NCBI GenBank assembly: GCA_003489165.1
Contig: DNJG01000045.1
Location: 1-6,079 of the forward strand
Reading direction: 5' to 3'
Length of the DNA stretch: 6,079 nt
DNA from: Nitrospinota bacterium
GTDB lineage: Bacteria; Nitrospinota; Nitrospinia; UBA9942
Each line of letters opens with the position of its first letter. Within the stretch, counting starts at the first letter, position 1. The notes under the pieces are model-generated. The model made no database searches. It was not told the DNA's origin and saw nothing but the letters and a program-made list of their open reading frames with translations. Shown here in pieces: positions 1-5,905 of this stretch. The position numbers and the translations under genes are program-made.

Positions 1-1
1 T

Positions 2-202
2 GCGAGCGGGTGGGGAAAATATAAGATGGTATTTGAGATAATTGCAATAATGTTTTTAATCCTAAACTATAAAATATTATTTTTTAATTTTTTGCTTTTG
101 GGTACAATAGCAATTTGGGTTGCAATGGTCATGAGCCTTGTTTCAGGAATAGACTACTTTATAAAATTCTGGAATCAATTTAATCTTAAGTTAAGTCAGT
201 AA
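2..202 (+). CDS. pgsA: CDP-diacylglycerol--glycerol-3-phosphate 3-phosphatidyltransferase, C-terminal part (5' end outside window)
   Basis: This is the last 66 codons of an open frame that runs in from the left edge and stops at TAA 200-202. The peptide begins ASGWGKYK, continues through two hydrophobic stretches (about residues 10-33 and 33-50 of the fragment), and ends with SGIDYFIKFW and a short polar tail. The GK-(Y/W)-K start followed by a membrane helix and the terminal SG(I/V)DYF motif is the usual C-terminus of PgsA. PgsA is the inner-membrane CDP-alcohol phosphatidyltransferase that makes phosphatidylglycerol phosphate from CDP-diacylglycerol and glycerol-3-phosphate. The catalytic CDP-alcohol motif (DG..AR...G...D) lies upstream of the window, so the call rests only on the C-terminal pattern. 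The porin gene follows 19 nt later on the same strand, so the two may be co-transcribed. Another CDP-alcohol phosphatidyltransferase is possible but less likely. Confidence 0.75.
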   Translation, partial: ASGWGKYKMVFEIIAIMFLILNYKILFFNFLLLGTIAIWVAMVMSLVSGIDYFIKFWNQFNLKLSQ

Positions 203-208
203 ATCTAT

Positions 209-216
209 AAGAGGAG
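209..216 (+). promoter_or_regulatory. Ribosome binding site of the porin gene
   Basis: AAGAGGAG ends 5 nt before the ATG at 222. It is the strongest Shine-Dalgarno in the window and fixes the porin start, which also gives a clean signal peptide. Confidence 0.8.
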
Positions 217-221
217 AAAAA

Positions 222-1517
222 ATGAAAAAACTGACTTATATTCTTGCAGTGGCTGTATTAATATTTTCAGTTGAGAGCAGTTGGGCGGATGAAAAAGCAG
301 TGTCAAAAAATCCGGCATACGGCACTGAATTTGAAGAACTAAAGCATAGAGTTGAAGAACTTGAAAAAAGGATAAAGGATGGAGAAACGGTTGATGAACT
401 CGGTCACAAACTCCACCCTATCCACAGTATTTATGGTCTAAAGATGAGCGGCGGGCTCACAATGACAGCACAGGGGTCAGACTATAAAAACAATAAAGGT
501 GCTGGAGCATTATCGGCTGATATTGTTATAGAATCACCTGTTGGAAAAGATGGAAGGGTAATTTCCGTTCTGGATTTCCAGAGAGGTGCAGGGCTTCAAA
601 ACCTCCCCTCGTTCCTAACCTCGCCAAACGGAAATACAACAGGGGCAAATAACGATATAGAGTCGTTTAATAATGACCAGCTTCATGTGGCACAATTTTT
701 ATATGAACATAATATAACATCAAATCTTGTTGTATCTATAGGGCAACTGGACCCTACATCATATTTTGATTCCAACCTTTATGCAAACAACGAAAGGGTA
801 CATTTCCTTGCAAATCAATTTGCAAACAACCCTACGATAGAATTTGGTGCTTCTGAAAACTTCTATGGTCCAGGCATAAGGCTGACCTACTCACCTGCTG
901 AACTGCTTGATATAACCATTGCTGCTTTTGAGGGCGATGGTGATTATGCAGATATCTTTGATAACCCCTTTCTTATGGCAGAGGCTGATTTTAAAGTAAA
1001 ACCATTTGATAAAGGTGGAACCTATAGGATTTATTACTGGAGCAGGAAGGCACGTCCTGACATAACAAATGCTGCAAATCCAAATGATGCAACCTTAATA
1101 GACAAAGAAAATAGTGGTGTAGGTCTTAGTATTGAACAGGCAATCACAGATACAGTCGGTATATGGCTAAGGGGGGGTACCCAGAACGAAAAGGTAGCAC
1201 AGTTTGATAAGCACATCAGCGGCGGATTAAATATTGCTGGTGAAATGATTAACAGACCAGATGATGTTATCGGGCTTGGTTACGGTGCAACTTTTATGGG
1301 GAAAGAGTATAAGGATTATAAAACGAGTTCCTCTGCAGGCTTTTCTTCAGACACAGAGCAATATATGGAGCTTTATTATAATATATCAATCAATGAAGCC
1401 TCCGTGTTCAGAGGGTTTCATATATCACCTGATGTCCAGTATGTAATCAACCCCGGCGGCGATGCCAATGCGAGCAGATTGTTCATATATGGTATAAGGC
1501 TACAGGCATTTTTTTAA
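222..1517 (+). CDS. OprB-family (carbohydrate-selective type) outer-membrane porin with N-terminal coiled coil
   Basis: A 431-aa outer-membrane protein. Residues 1-22 form a Sec signal peptide (MKK start, hydrophobic core, probable cleavage after SSWA before D23). Residues about 37-53 (FEELKHRVEELEKRIKD) are a short charged coiled-coil-like helix. The rest alternates aromatic and polar residues as expected of a beta-barrel and ends in Phe431, the usual C-terminal signature for barrel insertion. Family hallmarks of OprB porins are visible: GQLDPTSYFDSNLYANNE (174-191) followed by FLANQFANNPTIEF, then FYGPGIRLTYSP (214-225), and near the end ISPDVQYVINPGG (401-413). Members allow diffusion of sugars or other small solutes, but the substrate cannot be read from sequence. 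The length is typical of the family. It sits 19 nt after pgsA with its own strong ribosome binding site. No terminator is visible after the stop, because the tRNA promoter begins 6 nt later. Confidence 0.85.
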   Translation: MKKLTYILAVAVLIFSVESSWADEKAVSKNPAYGTEFEELKHRVEELEKRIKDGETVDELGHKLHPIHSIYGLKMSGGLTMTAQGSDYKNNKGAGALSADIVIESPVGKDGRVISVLDFQRGAGLQNLPSFLTSPNGNTTGANNDIESFNNDQLHVAQFLYEHNITSNLVVSIGQLDPTSYFDSNLYANNERVHFLANQFANNPTIEFGASENFYGPGIRLTYSPAELLDITIAAFEGDGDYADIFDNPFLMAEADFKVKPFDKGGTYRIYYWSRKARPDITNAANPNDATLIDKENSGVGLSIEQAITDTVGIWLRGGTQNEKVAQFDKHISGGLNIAGEMINRPDDVIGLGYGATFMGKEYKDYKTSSSAGFSSDTEQYMELYYNISINEASVFRGFHISPDVQYVINPGGDANASRLFIYGIRLQAFF

Positions 1518-1523
1518 TTTAAT

Positions 1524-1552
1524 TTGACAGAAAAGACAGTTTAAATTATAAT
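1524..1552 (+). promoter_or_regulatory. Sigma-70 promoter of the tRNA-Gly/tRNA-Cys unit
   Basis: TTGACA at 1524-1529 and TATAAT at 1547-1552 are exact consensus hexamers with an optimal 17-nt spacer. Transcription should start near 1559, about 8 nt before the tRNA-Gly 5' end at 1567, giving a very short leader. The -35 starts 6 nt after the porin stop codon, so the whole intergenic gap is promoter. Confidence 0.9.
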
Positions 1553-1566
1553 TCAAAATCTATCAG

Positions 1567-1641
<75 letters not shown>

Positions 1642-1686
1642 TAAACACTGCGCACTCTTAACTATTCACTAATAACTGAATCTGAT

Positions 1687-1761
<75 letters not shown>

Positions 1762-1764
1762 ACT

Positions 1765-1792
1765 AAAAAATCAAAATTTAATTTGATTTTTT
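1765..1792. terminator. Bidirectional intrinsic terminator between the tRNAs and the convergent permease gene
   Basis: An 11-bp perfect inverted repeat, AAAAAATCAAA (1765-1775) and TTTGATTTTTT (1782-1792), with a 6-nt loop. On either strand the hairpin ends in a T tract. It lies 3 nt after the tRNA-Cys CCA and 3 nt beyond the permease stop (1796), so it can end both converging transcripts. The stem is almost all A-T, so it is thermodynamically weak for a Rho-independent terminator. Placement is the better part of the evidence. Confidence 0.65.
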
Positions 1793-1795
1793 ATT

Positions 1796-3478
1796 TTATA
1801 ACTCCATCTCTTTCATCACCTTGACTCCAAGACTCATAGGTATAAAGGTTGCCAATAGGGACAGCAGTAATATAAGGGCATAGCAGATATACACTTCAAT
1901 CCCCCCTATATTGTAAAAGAGAAATACCTTATAGAAATGGACATATACAGGCCTTGACTCCAATATCACAATCACACCTATAAATATAAAACTCATTATC
2001 ATATAAAGAATCCCCCCTGTGCTCATGGCAACCTCTGCTATATTCTCGTATTTAAAACTTGGATATATTGTCCCCATGCCTATGCCCATACCTACAAGTC
2101 CGGCGGTTATAAGGAATATAGAAACTACTGATATTGTCATTATGTAGCTGTCTGCATCTAAAAATAGATTTGAAATCACTACAAGCATTTCAGCCAATAT
2201 GATAAGCGGGATAAAATACATCCAGAATTTCTCCCAGAGGAATTTTTTAAAGTCTATTGGAGAGGAGTATATAGTCCAGAAATATTTTCCCTCAAGGCTT
2301 ACAGCAGTGAATACAAACCTCACCGCAATGGCTGAAAGGACAACCCCTGCAAGCCCAAGATTCAGAACAGATGTAAAATTCTTTAGAAATATGCTGTCTA
2401 ATGGCAAATTCCTTATATTGAATACATATATGATTACAAGTGCGCCAAGCATAAACAACTGCGACCACTGGGCGGTATCCCTAAAGAATAGTTTTATATC
2501 CTTCATAAAAAGATTCTTTTGTATTGGAAATAACCGCTTTAGAAATCTTTCCATCATTATATAGAAAAATGGTTCTCTCCCTCTCTTTGCAGAGGTAAAG
2601 GATTCATGGGCAGATGCCCACCCTGTATGATACATCTTATTTGCAAGTATAACTGTCAAGATAAATATTAATATTGCCGCCCAAAAAAGATAAGATATAT
2701 AAACAAACGAGGAATCTATCATCCCGTTAGCACTACTTATAATTGACTTTGCCGCCCATGTGCTTGGAAGAAAATTATAGTCAGGGACTTTGAGCCCTTC
2801 AACAAACTGGATTATCACATCGTCAGAGACATTCTTTCCAAGAAGAACCTCTGGCTTTAAAAATCTGAAAAACATTACAAGTCCTGCACCAAAGATAAGA
2901 CCGAGGAATGTCATTACCTGATATGTCTTTTTGGCAGGGAAAAATCTCATAAGGAGGATTATAATCAATATGCCAATACCTGAAGGTATTATGATGAAAG
3001 GCAATATCACAGGGATTAGAAGCAGATAATAAGAGAGGTTAGCGTTATACACAACTCCATAGGCAATAAATATCGGAAGACCAAATATAAGAATCATCCA
3101 TGAGCTGTTTATTGCAGTCTGTAAGAATTTTGATATAAATACTGTTGATACCCTAAAAGGAAAAGACATCAATAACTCTAAATCAGAAGACAGATACATG
3201 GTAGATATAGCCGTTATAACATTAGAGAATAAAAGCATTGAGAGGAATGTAAGAAATATTATGCTCAATAACTGGGTTATTAAAAGCTCACCGACATCAA
3301 GGGGAAGTATGTAGAGATAGCTGATTATACGATAGAAAAAGATATAATCGCCAATGACAAATAGAAAGGCTAATGTAAAAAGTATAGAGAACTTGAAAAT
3401 CTTGTCCCGGAAACCAAATACAATATTATTGCGGATTATTGTGCTGCGGAGTTTAAGTATTTGGATAAGTTGAGACAT
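1796..3478 (-). CDS. ABC-exporter-type multi-spanning membrane permease (ATPase partner not in window)
   Basis: A 560-aa integral membrane protein with about 12 predicted transmembrane segments, at roughly 31-50, 64-90, 122-145, 150-178, 186-206, 258-280, 338-355, 369-392, 417-438, 445-470, 486-506 and 528-550. The pattern fits the large putative ABC-exporter permeases (ABC-2-like). Two cytoplasmic-looking motifs recur: SSDLELLMSFPF...KF (97-118) and SLEGKYFWTIYSSP...KF (394-418). Pro and Lys-Phe in the two copies lie exactly 300 residues apart (P107/K117 and P407/K417), which suggests two fused or duplicated 6-TM halves. A dedicated ABC ATPase is expected for function, but none is encoded here. 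The substrate is unknown. The gene follows hisS by 30 nt on the same strand and is probably read through from it. No good Shine-Dalgarno precedes the ATG, but the start places a short basic segment before TM1 as usual in the family. Not assigned to a named gene. Confidence 0.7.
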   Translation of the reverse strand: MSQLIQILKLRSTIIRNNIVFGFRDKIFKFSILFTLAFLFVIGDYIFFYRIISYLYILPLDVGELLITQLLSIIFLTFLSMLLFSNVITAISTMYLSSDLELLMSFPFRVSTVFISKFLQTAINSSWMILIFGLPIFIAYGVVYNANLSYYLLLIPVILPFIIIPSGIGILIIILLMRFFPAKKTYQVMTFLGLIFGAGLVMFFRFLKPEVLLGKNVSDDVIIQFVEGLKVPDYNFLPSTWAAKSIISSANGMIDSSFVYISYLFWAAILIFILTVILANKMYHTGWASAHESFTSAKRGREPFFYIMMERFLKRLFPIQKNLFMKDIKLFFRDTAQWSQLFMLGALVIIYVFNIRNLPLDSIFLKNFTSVLNLGLAGVVLSAIAVRFVFTAVSLEGKYFWTIYSSPIDFKKFLWEKFWMYFIPLIILAEMLVVISNLFLDADSYIMTISVVSIFLITAGLVGMGIGMGTIYPSFKYENIAEVAMSTGGILYMIMSFIFIGVIVILESRPVYVHFYKVFLFYNIGGIEVYICYALILLLSLLATFIPMSLGVKVMKEMEL

Positions 3479-3485
3479 TTTGAAA

Positions 3486-3499
3486 AATTGAAGATTGAA
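3486..3499. repeat. Short heptad repeat in the hisS-permease gap
   Basis: Two tandem 7-mers, AATTGAA (3486-3492) and GATTGAA (3493-3499), occupy half of the 30-nt gap between hisS and the permease gene, where a ribosome binding site would be expected. They fit the same degenerate pattern RRYTGAR as the heptads at 3814-3834. Two copies of a short AT-rich word could be chance. Confidence 0.35.
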
Positions 3500-3508
3500 T
3501 ATTTAATA

Positions 3509-4780
3509 TTAACGTTCTCTTAATTTTTTCGTCATAATTTCTACAATTCTCTCCATATCCGCCTCATCCTGTTGGGCAGATGACATATCACGCAATATTG
3601 CCTTGCCTTTATCCAGTTCTTTATCTCCAATTATAAGTGTATATTTAACCCCAAATTTATTTGCCTTTCTTAGCTGACTCTTTAAACTGCTGCCTTCATA
3701 ATCTCTTTCACCCCTGATCCCGTTCTGTCTCAAAACATTTATAAGCTCAAACGCTTTCAGATCAGCCCTTTCTCCAAGTGCTGCAATAAAGACATGAGGT
3801 GCTGATGCATGAAGACTGAGGGCTGAGGGCTGAATAAGTTGTGCAGTTCTATCCATACCTATGGCAAATCCAAATGCAGGTGTGGGCGGCCCACCAAATT
3901 CTTCCACTAATTTATCGTATCTGCCTCCTCCAGCAATTGCATTTTGCGACCCGAGGCCCTTTGACACAATCTCAAATGCAGTTTTAGTGTAATAGTCAAG
4001 CCCCCTTACTAATTTAGGATTCTTGGCATATTGAATATTTAATCTATCAAGATATGACAGTGTAGAATCAAAGTGGCTCTTACAACCTTCACATCTATAA
4101 TTTTCAATAGTAGGTGAACCTTTTGTTGCCTCGTGACAGTTAGTACTCTTACAGTCAAATATCCTTAATGGATTCCTCTCAAACCTCTTCTGACAGTCCT
4201 CGCAGAGAAGGCTTCTCTTCCCTTTTAAAAATTCTATAAGTGCCTCCCTGAATTTAGGCCTGCATTCATCACATCCAAGACTGTTTATCTGAAGCTCCAA
4301 TTCTTTTAGACCGAGCCTTTCAAAATATCTCATGAGCATACCTATAACATCTGCATCTATCTCAGGGTTTTCTGTTCCGAAGACCTCGGCACCAATCTGG
4401 TAAAACTGCCTGTATCTCCCTGCCTGAGGCCTCTCACATCTGAACATAGGTCCCATATAATATAATTTTGCTACAGATGACGGATTATAGAGATTATGCT
4501 CCACATAAGCCCTTACAACAGAGGCAGTGCCTTCAGGTCTTAATGTGAGACTGTCTCCGCTCCTGTCAGAAAAGGTATACATCTCTTTTTCTACTATATC
4601 TGTGGTCTCACCAATGCTTCTTGTAAAGACCTCGGTCCTTTCAAAAATAGGTATCCTTATCTCTGAAAAACCATAGAGTTCAAAGACCTCTCTCGCTGTC
4701 TTTTCCATGAACTGCCACTTTTCTATTTCAGCCGGCAGGATATCCTTTACCCCTTTTATAGCCTGATATTTAGTTGTCAT
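3509..4780 (-). CDS. hisS: Histidine--tRNA ligase (HisRS)
   Basis: A 423-aa class II aminoacyl-tRNA synthetase that charges tRNA-His with histidine in the cytoplasm. The N-terminus KGVKDILP (9-16) is typical and supports the ATG at 4780. Motif 1 is around 30-50. Motif 2 includes LTLRPEGTA (78-86) and FRCERPQAGRYRQF (113-126). The histidine-specific motif LVRGLDYYT (257-265) carries R259, matching the catalytic arginine of the E. coli enzyme. GGGRYDKL (284-291) and motif 3 AFGFAIGMDR (302-311) follow. Residues from about 328 on form the anticodon-binding domain (GERDY, SLKSQLRKAN, TLIIGDKE). The insertion domain (about 165-245) has four cysteine pairs: C170/C173, C193/C196, C210/C215 and C230/C233. 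The linker at 316-323 is encoded by a heptad repeat. The permease gene follows 30 nt downstream. Length is normal. Confidence 0.97.
   Translation of the reverse strand: MTTKYQAIKGVKDILPAEIEKWQFMEKTAREVFELYGFSEIRIPIFERTEVFTRSIGETTDIVEKEMYTFSDRSGDSLTLRPEGTASVVRAYVEHNLYNPSSVAKLYYMGPMFRCERPQAGRYRQFYQIGAEVFGTENPEIDADVIGMLMRYFERLGLKELELQINSLGCDECRPKFREALIEFLKGKRSLLCEDCQKRFERNPLRIFDCKSTNCHEATKGSPTIENYRCEGCKSHFDSTLSYLDRLNIQYAKNPKLVRGLDYYTKTAFEIVSKGLGSQNAIAGGGRYDKLVEEFGGPPTPAFGFAIGMDRTAQLIQPSALSLHASAPHVFIAALGERADLKAFELINVLRQNGIRGERDYEGSSLKSQLRKANKFGVKYTLIIGDKELDKGKAILRDMSSAQQDEADMERIVEIMTKKLRER
3814..3834. repeat. Heptad tandem repeat inside hisS
   Basis: Three consecutive 7-mers on the + strand, GACTGAG (3814-3820), GGCTGAG (3821-3827) and GGCTGAA (3828-3834). 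They lie within the hisS coding region and are translated from the opposite strand as IQPSALSL (residues 316-323), in the linker between the catalytic core and the anticodon-binding domain, where extra residues should be tolerated. Reading frame is preserved. Confidence 0.6.
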
Positions 4781-4791
4781 AAATGTTCCAA

Positions 4792-4821
4792 ATTATAAAA
4801 ACTTTTCACCGCAAGGCACAA
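4792..4821 (-). promoter_or_regulatory. Possible hisS promoter
   Basis: On the - strand a perfect TATAAT (4797-4792) is preceded at 18 nt by TTGTGC (4821-4816), a partial -35. The predicted start, near 4785, would leave only about 5 nt before the hisS ATG at 4780, so the mRNA would be nearly leaderless, or another promoter farther upstream is used. The -35 falls inside the left arm of the inverted repeat at 4803-4881. Confidence 0.35.
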
Positions 4822-4881
4822 AGACACATTGAAATTAAATTTGTTAAAAATATTGCTTTGCGCCTCTGTGTCTCTGTGGTT
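4803..4881. repeat. Imperfect inverted-repeat pair of the CACAGAG-type intergenic family
   Basis: The left arm (4803-4828, core ACCGCAAGGCACAAAGACAC) and right arm (4855-4881, core CTTTGCGCCTCTGTGTCTC) are inverted copies of one degenerate unit around an AT-rich centre. After reverse complementing, the left arm matches the right at CTTTG-GCCT and at the terminal TGYGGT, but it lacks one internal CTGTGTCTC-like unit. The right arm read on the - strand gives CCACAGAGACACAGAGGCG, clearly related to the element at 5906-6064. No ORF spans it. It sits directly upstream of hisS. Confidence 0.65.
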
Positions 4882-4939
4882 ATTTATACCTTTCTTAATT
4901 TATGAATTGAGTTTACATTAGTGGAATTGAATTAAAGAA

Positions 4940-5062
4940 TTACAACGCCCCTCTGGGAGGCAGGCGTTTTTCTATAAGGCTTTTCAGGAATGAAAGCTCA
5001 TCCTTCTGTGTTTCAAGTGTTGTTTCAATAGAAAAAAATAAAAGGATAAAGAGCTTCTTCAT
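4940..5062 (-). CDS. Doubtful 40-aa ORF with hydrophobic N-terminus
   Basis: An ATG at 5062 opens a 40-codon frame ending at TAA 4942-4940. The peptide starts MKKLFILLFFS, like the beginning of a signal peptide or membrane anchor, continues with an amphipathic charged stretch (ETQKDELSFLKSLIEKR, residues 17-33) and ends LPPRGAL. There is no recognisable Shine-Dalgarno and no cleavage site, and I recognise no family. The last codons overlap a terminator-like hairpin. It may be a small secreted or membrane peptide, a remnant of a longer gene, or chance in AT-rich DNA. Confidence 0.25.
   Translation of the reverse strand: MKKLFILLFFSIETTLETQKDELSFLKSLIEKRLPPRGAL
4944..4971 (+). terminator. Orphan terminator-like hairpin
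   Basis: AACGCC (4944-4949) pairs with GGCGTT (4963-4968). Inside it CCTC (4950-4953) pairs with GAGG (4957-4960) around a 3-nt loop, with a CA bulge on the 3' side. A short T run (4967-4971) follows on the + strand. The shape is that of a Rho-independent terminator for + strand transcription, yet no + strand gene lies upstream of it in this region. It could block antisense transcription, or be left from a lost gene. Confidence 0.4.
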
Positions 5063-5137
5063 GGTTTAAAGTCTAATTTAAGTCAGGTGATGGTGTCAAC
5101 TGAAAAATCACCAGAGTTTTTGCATTTAATTTATTTT

Positions 5138-5166
5138 TTGACATTATCAGAAATTATATATACAAT
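5138..5166 (+). promoter_or_regulatory. Strong sigma-70 promoter upstream of the gene remnant and M23 gene
   Basis: TTGACA (5138-5143) and TACAAT (5161-5166) are separated by exactly 17 nt: a perfect -35 and a one-mismatch -10. Transcription would begin near 5173. It lies 33 nt before the ATG of the decayed gene at 5199 and about 200 nt before the M23 gene at 5372. No terminator is visible between, so it probably now drives the M23 gene. Confidence 0.75.
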
Positions 5167-5198
5167 TTTTATCGTTCACAGTTGATATGCTTAATCCA

Positions 5199-5350
5199 AT
5201 GATCATTAAAAAAATATTGGTGTTTGGGCAGGCTCATGTAATGATGGTAAACCTGTAATAGGGATAGAGACATGGGAGGGAGTTGATGATATTATAGGGG
5301 TAAAGAGTCCCAATGAGGCAATGGAGAGGATTAAAAAGTTTTCAGAGTAA
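5199..5350 (+). pseudogene. Remnant of a TIGR00725 (LOG-like, Rossmann-fold) family gene: internally deleted and frameshifted
   Basis: The frame 5210-5350 (46 codons, no usable start, stop TAA 5348-5350) encodes KNIGVWAGSCND followed directly by GKPVIGIETWEGVDDIIGVKSPNEAMERIKKFSE. The first part resembles the N-terminus of TIGR00725/LOG-like proteins (IGV.GG.SC..). The second resembles their C-terminus (GKPVIG..TW.....V.SP.EA). The roughly 110 central residues of a usual 155-165-aa protein, including the GG.GT nucleotide-binding region, are absent, as if removed by an in-frame deletion. An ATG at 5199 gives MIIKK in another frame; one extra A in the run of seven A at 5208-5214 would join it to KNIGV. 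So there is also a one-base frameshift. A strong promoter lies upstream and the M23 gene starts 21 nt after the stop, in the same frame. The family assignment is from memory of conserved patterns and is moderate. Confidence 0.5.
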
Positions 5351-5371
5351 TATATATGGGATAAAGTTATT

Positions 5372-5887
5372 GTGAGTAAAAAAGGTATTTTTTTATGTAT
5401 CTTAATCCTGTCTATCTTCTTTATTCAAGATTGTGCCCTGATATCACCTTCAAAAAAGGTCGCAAGAAAAAGGGTATCAAAACCGGAAAAAAAAAGAGAG
5501 GTGCCACAGGCTGAGAAAGAATACTTCATCTGGCCTGTAAAAGGAACAGTAACTTCAAAATTTGGGTTCAGGAGTAAAAGAAAGCATGATGGGATAGATA
5601 TAGGTGCTCCTAAGGGAACAAAAATAGTTGCCTCTGCAGATGGAAAGGTTATATTCAGCGGATGGGGACCAACAGGATACGGTAAGATTGTTATTATCAA
5701 GCACTCTAAGAAATATGTTACAGTCTATGCACATAATTCCAAAAATTTTGTTAAGGAGGGGCAATCAATCAAAAAAGGTGAGAAGATTGCATTGGTTGGC
5801 AGCACAGGGAGGGCAAGTGGTCCACATATCCATTTTGAATTAAGGGTGAACAGGATTCCAGTAAACCCCCTGCCCTATTTGCCATGA
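5372..5887 (+). CDS. M23-family (LytM domain) metallopeptidase, probable lipoprotein
   Basis: A 171-aa envelope protein starting at GTG 5372; a weak GGGA sits 10 nt upstream, and in-frame extension is blocked by TAA at 5348. Residues 1-20 are a basic-then-hydrophobic export signal ending in IQDC, a lipobox-like site with Cys21, although Asp before Cys is atypical. A Lys/Arg-rich linker (28-50) precedes the LytM domain (about 52-168). All catalytic features are present: HxxxD (H72, D76) and HIH (H152, H154) supply the zinc ligands H72, D76 and H154, with H121 (YAH) and H152 as catalytic histidines. The site is therefore intact, unlike the degenerate EnvC/NlpD activators. It probably cleaves peptidoglycan cross-bridges in the periplasm, in growth or division. 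The likely promoter is at 5138-5166. The stop is a tandem TGATGA. Confidence 0.88.
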   Translation: MSKKGIFLCILILSIFFIQDCALISPSKKVARKRVSKPEKKREVPQAEKEYFIWPVKGTVTSKFGFRSKRKHDGIDIGAPKGTKIVASADGKVIFSGWGPTGYGKIVIIKHSKKYVTVYAHNSKNFVKEGQSIKKGEKIALVGSTGRASGPHIHFELRVNRIPVNPLPYLP

Positions 5888-5905
5888 TGAAGAAAAACAT
5901 GATTA

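Noticed and set aside
1034..1446. Two 60-codon frames overlapping the porin gene
   Set aside because: Shadows of the porin frame; no start signals and no family features.
2199..2564. A 121-codon open frame on the + strand
   Set aside because: It lies wholly opposite the permease gene, whose - strand product is clearly a coherent multi-TM protein; the + strand peptide has no recognisable domain or ribosome binding site.
4781..4860. T-box or other riboswitch leader for hisS
   Set aside because: No T-box sequence, specifier-loop arrangement or antiterminator is visible; the region is the inverted repeat and a plain -10 box.
5086..5112. Hairpin GGTGAT/ATCACC followed by a few T as a terminator
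   Set aside because: Only a 6-bp stem with a 15-nt loop, and the T run is separated from the stem; too weak to call.
5425..5843. Three further open frames (two on the -, one on the + strand) across the M23 gene
   Set aside because: They are out-of-frame shadows of the LytM coding region, which has intact catalytic motifs.
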